The notes under the pieces: generated by a model
The model's input: the letters and a program-made list of their open reading frames with translations, nothing else
What the model was told of the DNA's origin: nothing
Database searches by the model: none
Shown here: piece after piece, positions 40,880 through 48,242 of the stretch
Numbering within the stretch: position 1 is the first letter of the stretch
Layout: each line of letters begins with the position of its first letter
Translations under genes and position numbers: made by a program
From: Streptomyces longispororuber
GTDB lineage: Bacteria; Actinomycetota; Actinomycetes; Streptomycetales; Streptomycetaceae
Direction: 5' to 3'
DNA: 53,895 nucleotides
NCBI RefSeq assembly: GCF_014656095.1
Contig: NZ_BNBT01000050.1
Coordinates: forward strand, 1-53,895

Positions 40880-41098
40880 TCAGCGGTAGTCGTCCTCGTC
40901 CAGGTCGACGACGCGGGCCTGCTCCGCCAGGTCGGCCACGTTGCCGGCCTCCGGGTCGACGTCCCGCAACGGCTCGTCCCGCTGCGGCGCCAGCTCCGCG
41001 TGCTGCTCGGCCGCGTCCGCCTCGGGCGTCTCCTGGCCGAGGCCGCCCTCGGGCTCCTCGGTCTCGAACGTGTCCGGGTCGGTCGGGTCAACGGTCAT
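40880..41098 (-). CDS. Small acidic protein
   Basis: This 72-residue, strongly acidic protein has TFETEEPEGGLGQETPEADA and a conserved-looking end ARVVDLDEDDYR. ATG 41098 has GAGGAG 10 nt upstream. Its pI is very low and there is no membrane helix. Similar short Asp/Glu-rich proteins are common in Streptomyces, but I cannot assign a role. Confidence 0.75.
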   Translation of the reverse strand: MTVDPTDPDTFETEEPEGGLGQETPEADAAEQHAELAPQRDEPLRDVDPEAGNVADLAEQARVVDLDEDDYR

Positions 41099-41310
41099 GT
41101 GGGAACTCCTCGGCTCATCTCTGATCTCCTCCGCCCGGGACGTCGGTCCCCGTGCGGAACGGCCTGCGGTACGAGTGCCCCGCTCGCGCCTCTTACCCGC
41201 GAGTTCCCTCTGAGCGTAGGCAACACCCGGCAGGGCCGCTACGCGATCTGTTACGCGACCCGAACGGTACCTGTGACCCCGAACACGTGATCCCTGGCGT
41301 GATCGTCTCG

Positions 41311-41316
41311 TAACAT
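41311..41316 (+). promoter_or_regulatory. -10-like box just before the hydrolase ATG
   Basis: TAACAT lies 6 bp before ATG 41323, and no ribosome binding site is visible, so transcription may start on the ATG. No clear -35 is present; a direct repeat GTGATC (41287, 41300) occupies that area. Confidence 0.3.
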
Positions 41317-41322
41317 TGCCGC

Positions 41323-42375
41323 ATGTCCTCGACCGAGCTGCCGCACGTGCTTGCCGCCACCGCCGCCCCCAAGCCGGGTGTCGTGAGCGGCACGGAGGGC
41401 GAGCGCACGGAGACGGTCGCGCTGCCCGGCCTCACGCTCTCGGTGCGCGCCCGGCCCGGCGCCGCCCCGGGCCTGCCGCCCGCGCTGTACGTGCACGGGC
41501 TCGGCGGCTCCTCGCGGAACTGGTCGGCGCTGATGCCGCTGCTCACGGACGTCGTGGACGGGGAGGCGCTCGACCTGCCGGGCTTCGGCGACTCGCCGCC
41601 CCCGGACGACGGGAACTACTCGGTCACCGGGCACGCGCGCGCGGTCATCCGCCTGCTGGACGCCCGCGGCCGCGGCCCCGTGCACCTGGTGGCCAACTCC
41701 CTGGGCGGCGCCATATGCACCCGCGTGGCCGCGGTCCGCCCCGACCTGGTGCGCACCCTCACCCTGGTCTCGCCCGCCCTGCCGGAGCTGCGCGTGCAGC
41801 GCACCGCCGTGCCGACGGGCCTGCTGGCGCTGCCCGGCGTGGCCGCCCTCTTCACCCGGCTCACCAAGGACTGGACGCCGGAGCAGCGCGTCCGCGGTGT
41901 GATGGAGCTCTGCTACGGCGATCCGGCCAAGGTCTCGCCGGAGGCGTTCGCCGTCGCCGTGCGGGAGATGGAGCGCCGGCTCGCGCACCCCTACTTCTGG
42001 GACGCCATGGCCCGCACGGCCCGCGGCATCGTGAACGCGTACACCCTCGGCGGCCAGCACGGCCTGTGGCGGCAGGCCGAGCGCGTGCTCGCGCCGACCC
42101 TGCTCGTCTACGGCGGCCGGGACCAGCTCGTGTCGTACCGGATGGCGCGCAGGGCCGCCGCGGCCTTCCGCGCATCGCGGCTGCTCACGCTGCCGGAGGC
42201 GGGGCACGTGGCGATGATGGAGGAGCCGGCCGCTGTGGCTGCCGCGATCCGCGAACTCCTGGCTGATACGGGTGAGTTGAGCGATCCCCATGAGGTGCGC
42301 GATGGTGTTGGTGTGACGGACGACCGCCGTGAGCCGGGTACGAAGGACCGCCGTGAACCGGGTACGAGGAGCTGA
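41323..42375 (+). CDS. Alpha/beta-fold hydrolase
   Basis: This 350-residue hydrolase has LYVHGLGGSSRNWSALMPLL (oxyanion loop), ALDLPGFGDSPPP, nucleophile Ser in LVANSLGGAICTRVA, Asp in LVYGGRDQLVSYR and His in PEAGHVAMMEEP. The catalytic triad is complete; the substrate is unknown. The last 35 residues are a repeat-like DDRREPGTKDRREPGTRS tail. It ends 8 bp before the DUF3152 gene, so the two are co-transcribed. Confidence 0.92.
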   Translation: MSSTELPHVLAATAAPKPGVVSGTEGERTETVALPGLTLSVRARPGAAPGLPPALYVHGLGGSSRNWSALMPLLTDVVDGEALDLPGFGDSPPPDDGNYSVTGHARAVIRLLDARGRGPVHLVANSLGGAICTRVAAVRPDLVRTLTLVSPALPELRVQRTAVPTGLLALPGVAALFTRLTKDWTPEQRVRGVMELCYGDPAKVSPEAFAVAVREMERRLAHPYFWDAMARTARGIVNAYTLGGQHGLWRQAERVLAPTLLVYGGRDQLVSYRMARRAAAAFRASRLLTLPEAGHVAMMEEPAAVAAAIRELLADTGELSDPHEVRDGVGVTDDRREPGTKDRREPGTRS

Positions 42376-42383
42376 GGCGCCGC

Positions 42384-43919
42384 GTGGGACGTCATAGCCG
42401 CCGGGGCCCGGCCGACACCGCAGACACCGCCGATGCGTCCGGCATACCCCGGGCCCAGGCGAGCCCTCCCGGACCTGTCGGCACCGGCCGCCGCCGACGC
42501 GGCACCTCCCAGGGGGACACGCCCGCGCACGGGACGCCCGCCTACGGGACACCGCCGGGCGCCGTCCCCGAACATGGGACACCGCCGCACGGCACCCCTG
42601 CCCACGGCACACCCGCGCACGGCACCCCCGCCCACGGCACCCCCGTGCGCGGCGCGAAGGAGGACGGCACCCCCGGTGACGGAACGTTCGGGCACGGGAC
42701 GCCGCCGCACGGCACCCCCGCACACCAGGCCTCCCCGGCCACGCCTCCCCGCGGGGTCCCGCGGGTGCGCGGCGGCCACCCGGAGCAGCGTGAACCCGGG
42801 GGCGGCTGGGGCACGGTGGGCGGCGCCGCGCCGAAGACCGGCGGGTCCGGCACCCGCGCGGGGGGAGCGGTGTCGCGCGTGTCGGGGCCGAGACGTGAGG
42901 ACATCGCTGCCTTCGACGCCCTCGGCGCCCCGGACGGCTTCGAGGGCGCGGATGTGTACGCGGCAGGGGCCGAGCCGGTGAGCCGCGCCCCCCGCCCCCG
43001 CGACCCGTACGCGTCCGTGACCGCGTGGGGGACCGACGCCGGGGACGACGGCGACGGCACGGACACCGGCGCGCCGGGCGCCGTGGCCGACGCCACCCCG
43101 CCGCGCCGCCGCGGCCGGGTCCGTACGGTCACCGGGATCGACGCCGCGGCCGTCACCACCGCCCTCGCCGTCGTCGTGGCCGGTCAGGTCGCCGGGGACG
43201 CCAAGGGCTCGGGGCCCGGTACGCGGGCCGCCGACGACGAGCGGGGCGGCGGGCGCGACGCCCGCGACTCCGCCTCGCGCTCGGACAACCGGCCCACGCC
43301 CTCGGACTCGCCGACCCCGGAGACGTACGAGCAGAAGATGGGCAGGAAGTACCCGCTGGACGCGAAGCTCACCGCGTCCGGGGACTTCGCGGCGATCGCG
43401 GGCTTCGACCGGGGGCCGGGCAAGGGGCGGAAGTTCCGCTACCGCGTGGACGTCGAGAAGGGCATGGGCCTGGACGGCGAGCTGTTCGCGCAGGCCGTGC
43501 AGAAGACCCTGAACGACCGGCGGAGCTGGGCCCACGGCGGGGCCCGCACCTTCGAGCGGATCTCCTCGGGGCGGCCCGACTTCGTCATCACGCTGGCGAG
43601 CCCGGGGACCACCGCGAAGTGGTGCGCGAAGTCGGGGCTCGACACCCTGCAGCAGAACGTGTCGTGCGACTCGGCCGCCACCGACCGCGTCATGATCAAC
43701 GCCTACCGCTGGGCGCAGGGCGCCAAGACCTACGGCGACCGCATCCACCCGTACCGGCAGATGCTGATCAACCACGAGGTGGGGCACCGGCTCGGACACG
43801 GCCACGTGGACTGCCGGCGGGACGGTGAGCTGGCCCCGGTCATGCAGCAGCAGACCAAGTTCCTCGACCACGACGGCATCCACTGCAAGCCCAACCCCTG
43901 GGCGTTTCCCGAAAAGTGA
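42384..43919 (+). CDS. DUF3152 membrane-anchored putative metzincin protease
   Basis: This 511-residue protein has a long Gly/Pro/His-rich cytosolic N-terminus with HGTPAHGTP repeats, one helix at about residues 249-272 (TGIDAAAVTTALAVVVAGQV) and an extracytoplasmic DUF3152 domain. The domain holds HEVGHRLGHGH, a full HExxHxxGxxH motif (H464, E465, H468, H474), followed by PVMQQQT, which fits a Met-turn. A zinc metallopeptidase is therefore likely; this is inferred, as the family is not characterised. Four Cys in the domain may form disulfides. GTG 42384 has GAGGAGCTGAGG upstream. Confidence 0.9.
   Translation: MGRHSRRGPADTADTADASGIPRAQASPPGPVGTGRRRRGTSQGDTPAHGTPAYGTPPGAVPEHGTPPHGTPAHGTPAHGTPAHGTPVRGAKEDGTPGDGTFGHGTPPHGTPAHQASPATPPRGVPRVRGGHPEQREPGGGWGTVGGAAPKTGGSGTRAGGAVSRVSGPRREDIAAFDALGAPDGFEGADVYAAGAEPVSRAPRPRDPYASVTAWGTDAGDDGDGTDTGAPGAVADATPPRRRGRVRTVTGIDAAAVTTALAVVVAGQVAGDAKGSGPGTRAADDERGGGRDARDSASRSDNRPTPSDSPTPETYEQKMGRKYPLDAKLTASGDFAAIAGFDRGPGKGRKFRYRVDVEKGMGLDGELFAQAVQKTLNDRRSWAHGGARTFERISSGRPDFVITLASPGTTAKWCAKSGLDTLQQNVSCDSAATDRVMINAYRWAQGAKTYGDRIHPYRQMLINHEVGHRLGHGHVDCRRDGELAPVMQQQTKFLDHDGIHCKPNPWAFPEK
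42530..42725 (+). repeat. HGTP-type coding repeats in the DUF3152 N-terminus
   Basis: Twelve-base units of the CACGGCACCCCC GCC type encode HGTPAHGTP in two blocks (about 42530-42645 and 42695-42725). They are confined to the predicted disordered cytosolic segment. Confidence 0.75.
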
Positions 43920-43950
43920 GACGCCTCGGCTCGGAGTGTGAGACGTCGCG

Positions 43951-43979
43951 TTGACATGACACGCGACATCGTCCATATT
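43951..43979 (+). promoter_or_regulatory. Strong sigma-70-like promoter for the leader and peptide transporter operon
   Basis: A perfect -35 TTGACA (43951-43956), a 17-bp spacer and CATATT (43974-43979) predict a start at about 43986-43987, exactly on the ATG of a short ORF. This is the best consensus promoter seen in the window. Confidence 0.75.
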
Positions 43980-43986
43980 TCTCCCC

Positions 43987-44079
43987 ATGTCGATCCGTCA
44001 CGCCTCCCCGAGCGCCGCCCTTGAGCTGGCGCTGTTCGGCGTGACCGCGCTCTGCGTGGCCGACATTCACTGTCGCTGA
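43987..44079 (+). CDS. Predicted leaderless 30-residue leader peptide with terminal Cys codons
   Basis: This ORF of 30 codons starts MSIRHASPSAALE and ends CVADIHCR, TGA stop at 44079. It has no Shine-Dalgarno and begins where the upstream promoter should initiate, the hallmark of leaderless translation. Cys codons at positions 23 (TGC) and 29 (TGT, rare in Streptomyces) lie close to the stop. Cys-codon leaderless leaders control operons by attenuation in mycobacteria, so a Cys-responsive role is plausible. No clear terminator/antiterminator pair was found in the 212 nt before the transporter gene; GTCCAC-ATG-GTGGAC (44174-44188) is the only neat hairpin. Confidence 0.6.
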   Translation: MSIRHASPSAALELALFGVTALCVADIHCR

Positions 44080-44291
44080 CGCCCGCCTCCGGCGCGTGCG
44101 TCGCGTTCCTCCCTTTTCCCCGTGCCGTCCCGCGTGTGGCCGCGCTCCGTGCGCCGTCCACGATGCGGACCATCGTCCACATGGTGGACCGGCGGTCATC
44201 GGTGTGCGCGCCCGTGGCGGGCCCCCTCGCGCCCTTCCCCCCTTTTCTCGTCCTTTCCGCTCTTCCCTTCCGCTTTCCGAGAGGCACTCCG

Positions 44292-46022
44292 ATGCGCAGC
44301 CTGCGTCGCTCACCGTCCGTCATATCCCGCCGCCTGGTCACGGCGTCCGCCGCCCTGGTCGTGCTGGCCTCGGGCGCCGCCGCCTGCGCGGGACCCGAGG
44401 ACAAGAACGACGCGGGCGGTGACAGCAAGCCGCAGAAGGGCGGCACCCTCACCATCCTCAACCGCGACCCCCAGAAGAACTTCGACCCCGCCCGCCTGTA
44501 CACCTCCGGCGGCGGCAACGTGCCGAGCCTCGTCTTCCGCACCCTGACCACGCGCAACCGCGAGGACGGCGCCGAGGGCACCAAGGTCGTACCCGACCTC
44601 GCCGAGAGCCTCGGCAAGCCGAGCAAGAACGCCACCGTGTGGACGTACAAGCTCAAGCAGGGCCTGAAGTTCGAGGACGGCTCGCCGATCACCAGCGCCG
44701 ACATCAAGTACGGCATCGAGCGCTCCTTCGCGGCCGAACTCTCCGGCGGCGCGCCCTTCCTGCGCGACTGGCTCATCGGCGGCGCCACGTACGAAGGCCC
44801 CTACAAGGACAAGAAGGGCCTGAAGTCCGTCGAGACGCCGGACGACCGGACGATCGTCTTCCATCTGAACAAGCCCGTCGGCGACTTCGACTACGTGGCC
44901 ACCCAGACGTCGTTCGCCCCCGTCCCGAAGGCCAAGGACAAGGGCACCAAGTACGAGGAGCACCCCGTCTCCTCCGGCCCGTACAAGGTCGTCGAGAACA
45001 CCAACGGCGGCGAGCGGCTGCGCCTGGAGCGCAACCCGCACTGGTCGGCGAAGACCGACGCCGAGCGCAAGGCCTACCCGGACACCATCGACGTCCGCTC
45101 CGGCCTCAACTCCTCCGTGATCAACCAGCGGCTCTCCGCGAGCCAGGGCGCCGACGCCGCGGCCGTCACCACCGACACCAACCTCGGGCCCGCCGAACTC
45201 GCCAAGGTCACCGGCGACAAGAAGCTCGCCGCGCAGGTCGGCACCGGCCACTTCGGCTACACCAACTACCTGGCCTTCAACCCGAAGAAGAAGCCCTTCG
45301 ACGACCCGAAGGTCCGCCAGGCCATCGCCTACGCCGTCGACCGCTCCTCGGTCGTCAACGCCGCGGGCGGCTCCTCCCTCGCCGAGCCCGCCACGACCTT
45401 CCTGCCGAACCAGAAGGCCTTCGGGTACGAGAAGTTCGACCACTTCCCTGCGGGCGCGTCCGGCAACCCCGAGAAGGCGAAGGAACTCCTGAAGGAGGCC
45501 GGTCACAAGGACGGCCTGACCATCACCCTCACCCACTCCAACGCCAAGAACTTCGAGACCAGCCCGGAGATCGCCACCGCCCTCCAGGACGCCCTGAAGA
45601 AGGCCGGCATCACCGTCAAGCTCCAGGGCCTGGAGGACAACGACTACGAGGACAAGGTCCACGACGCCAAGGAGGAGCCGGGCCTCTTCCTCGCCCACTG
45701 GGGCGCCGACTGGCCCTCCGGCGGCCCCTTCCTCGCCCCGATCTTCGACGGCCGCCAGATCGTGAAGGACGGCTACAACTTCAACTCCTCCTTCCTCGAC
45801 GACAAGGCCGTCAACAAGGAGATCGACGAGATCAACGAGCTCACCGACCACGCCGCGGCCGCGAAGCGCTGGGGCGCCCTCGACAAGAAGATCGGCGAGA
45901 AGGCCGTCAACGTCCCGCTGTTCCACCCGGTCTACAAGCGGCTGTACGGCAAGGACGTCAAGAACGTCGTGATCAGCGACTGGACCGGCGTCCTCGACGT
46001 GTCCCAGGTCGCGGTCAAGTAG
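44292..46022 (+). CDS. Peptide ABC transporter substrate-binding lipoprotein (DppA/OppA family)
   Basis: This 576-residue SBP_bac_5 lipoprotein has a signal sequence with lipobox-like GAAAC (Cys32), KGGTLTILNRDPQKNFDPAR, the family motif WTYKLKQGLKFEDGSPITSADIKYGIERS, and the C-terminal LFHPVYKRLYGKDVKNV. It captures an oligopeptide or related ligand outside the membrane. The Lys-rich mature sequence is typical for Streptomyces. ATG 44292 with GAGAGG is preferred over an upstream in-frame ATG at 44136. It is first in the operon after the leader ORF. Confidence 0.95.
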   Translation: MRSLRRSPSVISRRLVTASAALVVLASGAAACAGPEDKNDAGGDSKPQKGGTLTILNRDPQKNFDPARLYTSGGGNVPSLVFRTLTTRNREDGAEGTKVVPDLAESLGKPSKNATVWTYKLKQGLKFEDGSPITSADIKYGIERSFAAELSGGAPFLRDWLIGGATYEGPYKDKKGLKSVETPDDRTIVFHLNKPVGDFDYVATQTSFAPVPKAKDKGTKYEEHPVSSGPYKVVENTNGGERLRLERNPHWSAKTDAERKAYPDTIDVRSGLNSSVINQRLSASQGADAAAVTTDTNLGPAELAKVTGDKKLAAQVGTGHFGYTNYLAFNPKKKPFDDPKVRQAIAYAVDRSSVVNAAGGSSLAEPATTFLPNQKAFGYEKFDHFPAGASGNPEKAKELLKEAGHKDGLTITLTHSNAKNFETSPEIATALQDALKKAGITVKLQGLEDNDYEDKVHDAKEEPGLFLAHWGADWPSGGPFLAPIFDGRQIVKDGYNFNSSFLDDKAVNKEIDEINELTDHAAAAKRWGALDKKIGEKAVNVPLFHPVYKRLYGKDVKNVVISDWTGVLDVSQVAVK

Positions 46023-46041
46023 GGCCGGTCAGGTCACAGCC

Positions 46042-47193
46042 ATGAGTGAGGCCCTCTTGGCCTCGGAGAGCGCGGGAGCGGGCGCCGTCACGGCGGCCGC
46101 TCCCGTCACCTCCGGGGCCCGTCAGTTCTGGAGGCGGCTGCGCACCCGGCGCGCCGCCCTCGTCGCGGGCGCGGTCGTCGCCCTGCTCGTCCTGGTCGCG
46201 CTCGCCGCGCCGCTGCTCACCGCCCTGGAGGGCCAGGACCCCACCACGTACCACCCCGGACTCGTCGACTCCGCGCGCGGCGGCGTGCCCGTCGGCTCCT
46301 TCGGCGGCGTGAGCGCCGAGCACTGGCTCGGCGTCGAGCCGCAGACCGGCCGCGACCTGTTCGCCCGCCTGGTGTACGGCGCCCGGGTCTCGCTCGGCGT
46401 CGCGCTCGTGGCCACGTTCCTCCAGGTCGTGCTCGGCGTCGCCGTCGGGCTCACCAGCGGGCTCGGCGGCCGCTGGGTGGACCTCGCGCTCAGCCGCGCC
46501 ACCGACGTCATGGTGGCGCTGCCCCTGATGGTCCTCGCGCTCGGGCTCCTCGCCGTCGTGCCGAGCGGCTTCCCGCGCCCGGTCCTCGTCGCGCTCGTCG
46601 TCGGCCTCGTCGGCTGGGGCGGCATGGCGAAACTCGTCCGCGCCCAGACCATCACCCTCAAGTCCCTCGACCACGTCGCGGCGGCCCGGCTGAGCGGCTG
46701 GCGTACGGTGGGCGTCGCCCGCCGCGAGTTGCTGCCCGCCCTGGCCGCGCCCGTCATCACGTACGCGGCGCTGCTCTTCCCCACGAACATCGTCGTCGAG
46801 GCGGCCCTGTCCTTCCTCGGCGTCGGCGTCAAGCCGCCCACCGCGTCCTGGGGGCAGATGCTCACCTCCGCCGACGTCTGGTACCAGGCGGCCCCGCAGT
46901 ACCTGCTGCTGCCCGCCGCCGCGCTGTTCACCACCGTGCTCGCCCTGACCGTCCTCGGCGACGGCGTCCGCACCGCCCTCGACCCGCGCGCGGCCTCCCG
47001 CCTGCGGGTGGGGGCCAAGCGGACCAGGAAGACCGAGCAGGTTGAGCGGGTCGACCGGGCCGAGCAGACCCACCGGGCCGAGCAGGTCGACCGGGCCGAG
47101 CAGGTCGACCGGGCCGAGCCTGTCGACCGGGCCGAGCAGGTCGACCGGGCCGAGTCTGTCGACCGGGCCGAGAAGGGGGAGGCCTCCGCATGA
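46042..47193 (+). CDS. Peptide ABC transporter permease, DppC type
   Basis: This 383-residue membrane protein has the DppC/OppC N-terminal signature (HWLGVEPQTGRDLFARLVYGARVSL) and the EAA loop VRAQTITLKSLDHVAAARLSG. Six helices are predicted. Its C-terminus is unusual: about 50 residues of VDRAEQ repeats encoded by seven 18-bp units (47050-47175), giving an alternating-charge helix in the cytosol. The stop overlaps the next start (ATGA). Here the C-type permease precedes the B-type, the reverse of the common order. Confidence 0.93.
   Translation: MSEALLASESAGAGAVTAAAPVTSGARQFWRRLRTRRAALVAGAVVALLVLVALAAPLLTALEGQDPTTYHPGLVDSARGGVPVGSFGGVSAEHWLGVEPQTGRDLFARLVYGARVSLGVALVATFLQVVLGVAVGLTSGLGGRWVDLALSRATDVMVALPLMVLALGLLAVVPSGFPRPVLVALVVGLVGWGGMAKLVRAQTITLKSLDHVAAARLSGWRTVGVARRELLPALAAPVITYAALLFPTNIVVEAALSFLGVGVKPPTASWGQMLTSADVWYQAAPQYLLLPAAALFTTVLALTVLGDGVRTALDPRAASRLRVGAKRTRKTEQVERVDRAEQTHRAEQVDRAEQVDRAEPVDRAEQVDRAESVDRAEKGEASA
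47050..47175 (+). repeat. 18-bp tandem repeat, seven units, at the DppC C-terminus
   Basis: Units begin at 47050, 47068, 47086, 47104, 47122, 47140 and 47158, consensus GTCGACCGGGCCGAGCAG, encoding VDRAEQ. Near-identity between units points to recent expansion. Confidence 0.92.
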
Positions 47194-48242
47194 TGCGCAC
47201 CTCCGGCCCGACCGGCCGCACCGGTCTCACCGGCCGCCTCGGCCTCACCGGTTTCACGGGCTTCGTCGCGCGCCGCGCCGTCGGCGCCGTCGTCACCCTC
47301 TTCGTCCTGTCCGTCGTCATCTACGCCGTCTTCTACGTCGCCCCCGGCGACGTCGCCCAGATCACCTGCGGCCCGCGCTGCTCGCCCGCCCAGGTGCACC
47401 AGGTCGCCGAGCAGCTCAGGCTCGACGACCCCCTGTACACGCGGTACGTGGACTTCCTGCGCGGCATCGTCGCCGGCCACGACTACTCCACCGGCACCGG
47501 CGTGCTGCACTGCGACGCGCCCTGCCTCGGCCTGTCGTACCAGACGGACCAGCAGGTCACCGACCTGATCCTGAACAAGGTGCCGGTCACCGGCTCCCTC
47601 GCGCTCGGCGCCATGGTGCTCTGGCTGATCCTCGGCGTCGGCACCGGCGTGCTGTCCGCCTGGCGGCGCGGCCGCCTCACCGAGCGCGTGCTGACCGCCG
47701 TCACGCTCGCGGGCACCGCCACCCCGGTGTTCGTCATCGGCCTGCTCCTGATGATCGTGGTCTGCGGCCAGCTCCAGTGGCTGCCGTTCCCGCAGTACGT
47801 GCCGTTCACCGACGACCCCCAGCAGTGGGCGTGGAACCTGCTGCTGCCCTGGCTGTCGCTGGCCCTCATCGAGTCCGCCAAGTACGCGCGCCTGACCCGC
47901 TCCGCCATGCTGGAGACCCTCGCCGAGGACCACGTGCGCACCTTCCGCGCGTACGGCGTCAAGGAGAGCTCCGTCATCGGCCGGCACGCGCTGCGCGGCG
48001 CCCTCGCGCCCGTCATCGCGCTCAGCGCCAACGACTTCGGCACGATGTTCGGCGGCGCCCTGCTCACCGAGACGCTGTTCGGCCTGCCCGGGCTCGGCCG
48101 CGAGCTGGTGCAGGCGGTCCGGGTCGTCGACCTGCCGGTGGTCGTCGGCATGGTCCTCGTCACCGGCTTCTTCGTGGTCCTCGCCAACGCCGTCGCGGAC
48201 GTCCTGTACGCGGTGGCCGACCGACGGGTGGTGCTCGCATGA
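47190..48242 (+). CDS. Peptide ABC transporter permease, DppB type
   Basis: This 350-residue permease of the DppB/OppB class has one helix near residues 28-50, a large extracytoplasmic domain and five more helices with the EAA-like loop TRSAMLETLAEDHVRTFRAYG. The outer domain carries two CX3C pairs, C60/C64 (CGPRC) and C108/C112 (CDAPC), which could form disulfides or bind metal. An N-terminal TGRTGLTGRLGLTGFTGF segment is Gly/Thr-rich. ATG 47190 overlaps the upstream stop and has GGGGGAGG. It pairs with the DppC-type permease. Confidence 0.93.
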   Translation: MMRTSGPTGRTGLTGRLGLTGFTGFVARRAVGAVVTLFVLSVVIYAVFYVAPGDVAQITCGPRCSPAQVHQVAEQLRLDDPLYTRYVDFLRGIVAGHDYSTGTGVLHCDAPCLGLSYQTDQQVTDLILNKVPVTGSLALGAMVLWLILGVGTGVLSAWRRGRLTERVLTAVTLAGTATPVFVIGLLLMIVVCGQLQWLPFPQYVPFTDDPQQWAWNLLLPWLSLALIESAKYARLTRSAMLETLAEDHVRTFRAYGVKESSVIGRHALRGALAPVIALSANDFGTMFGGALLTETLFGLPGLGRELVQAVRVVDLPVVVGMVLVTGFFVVLANAVADVLYAVADRRVVLA

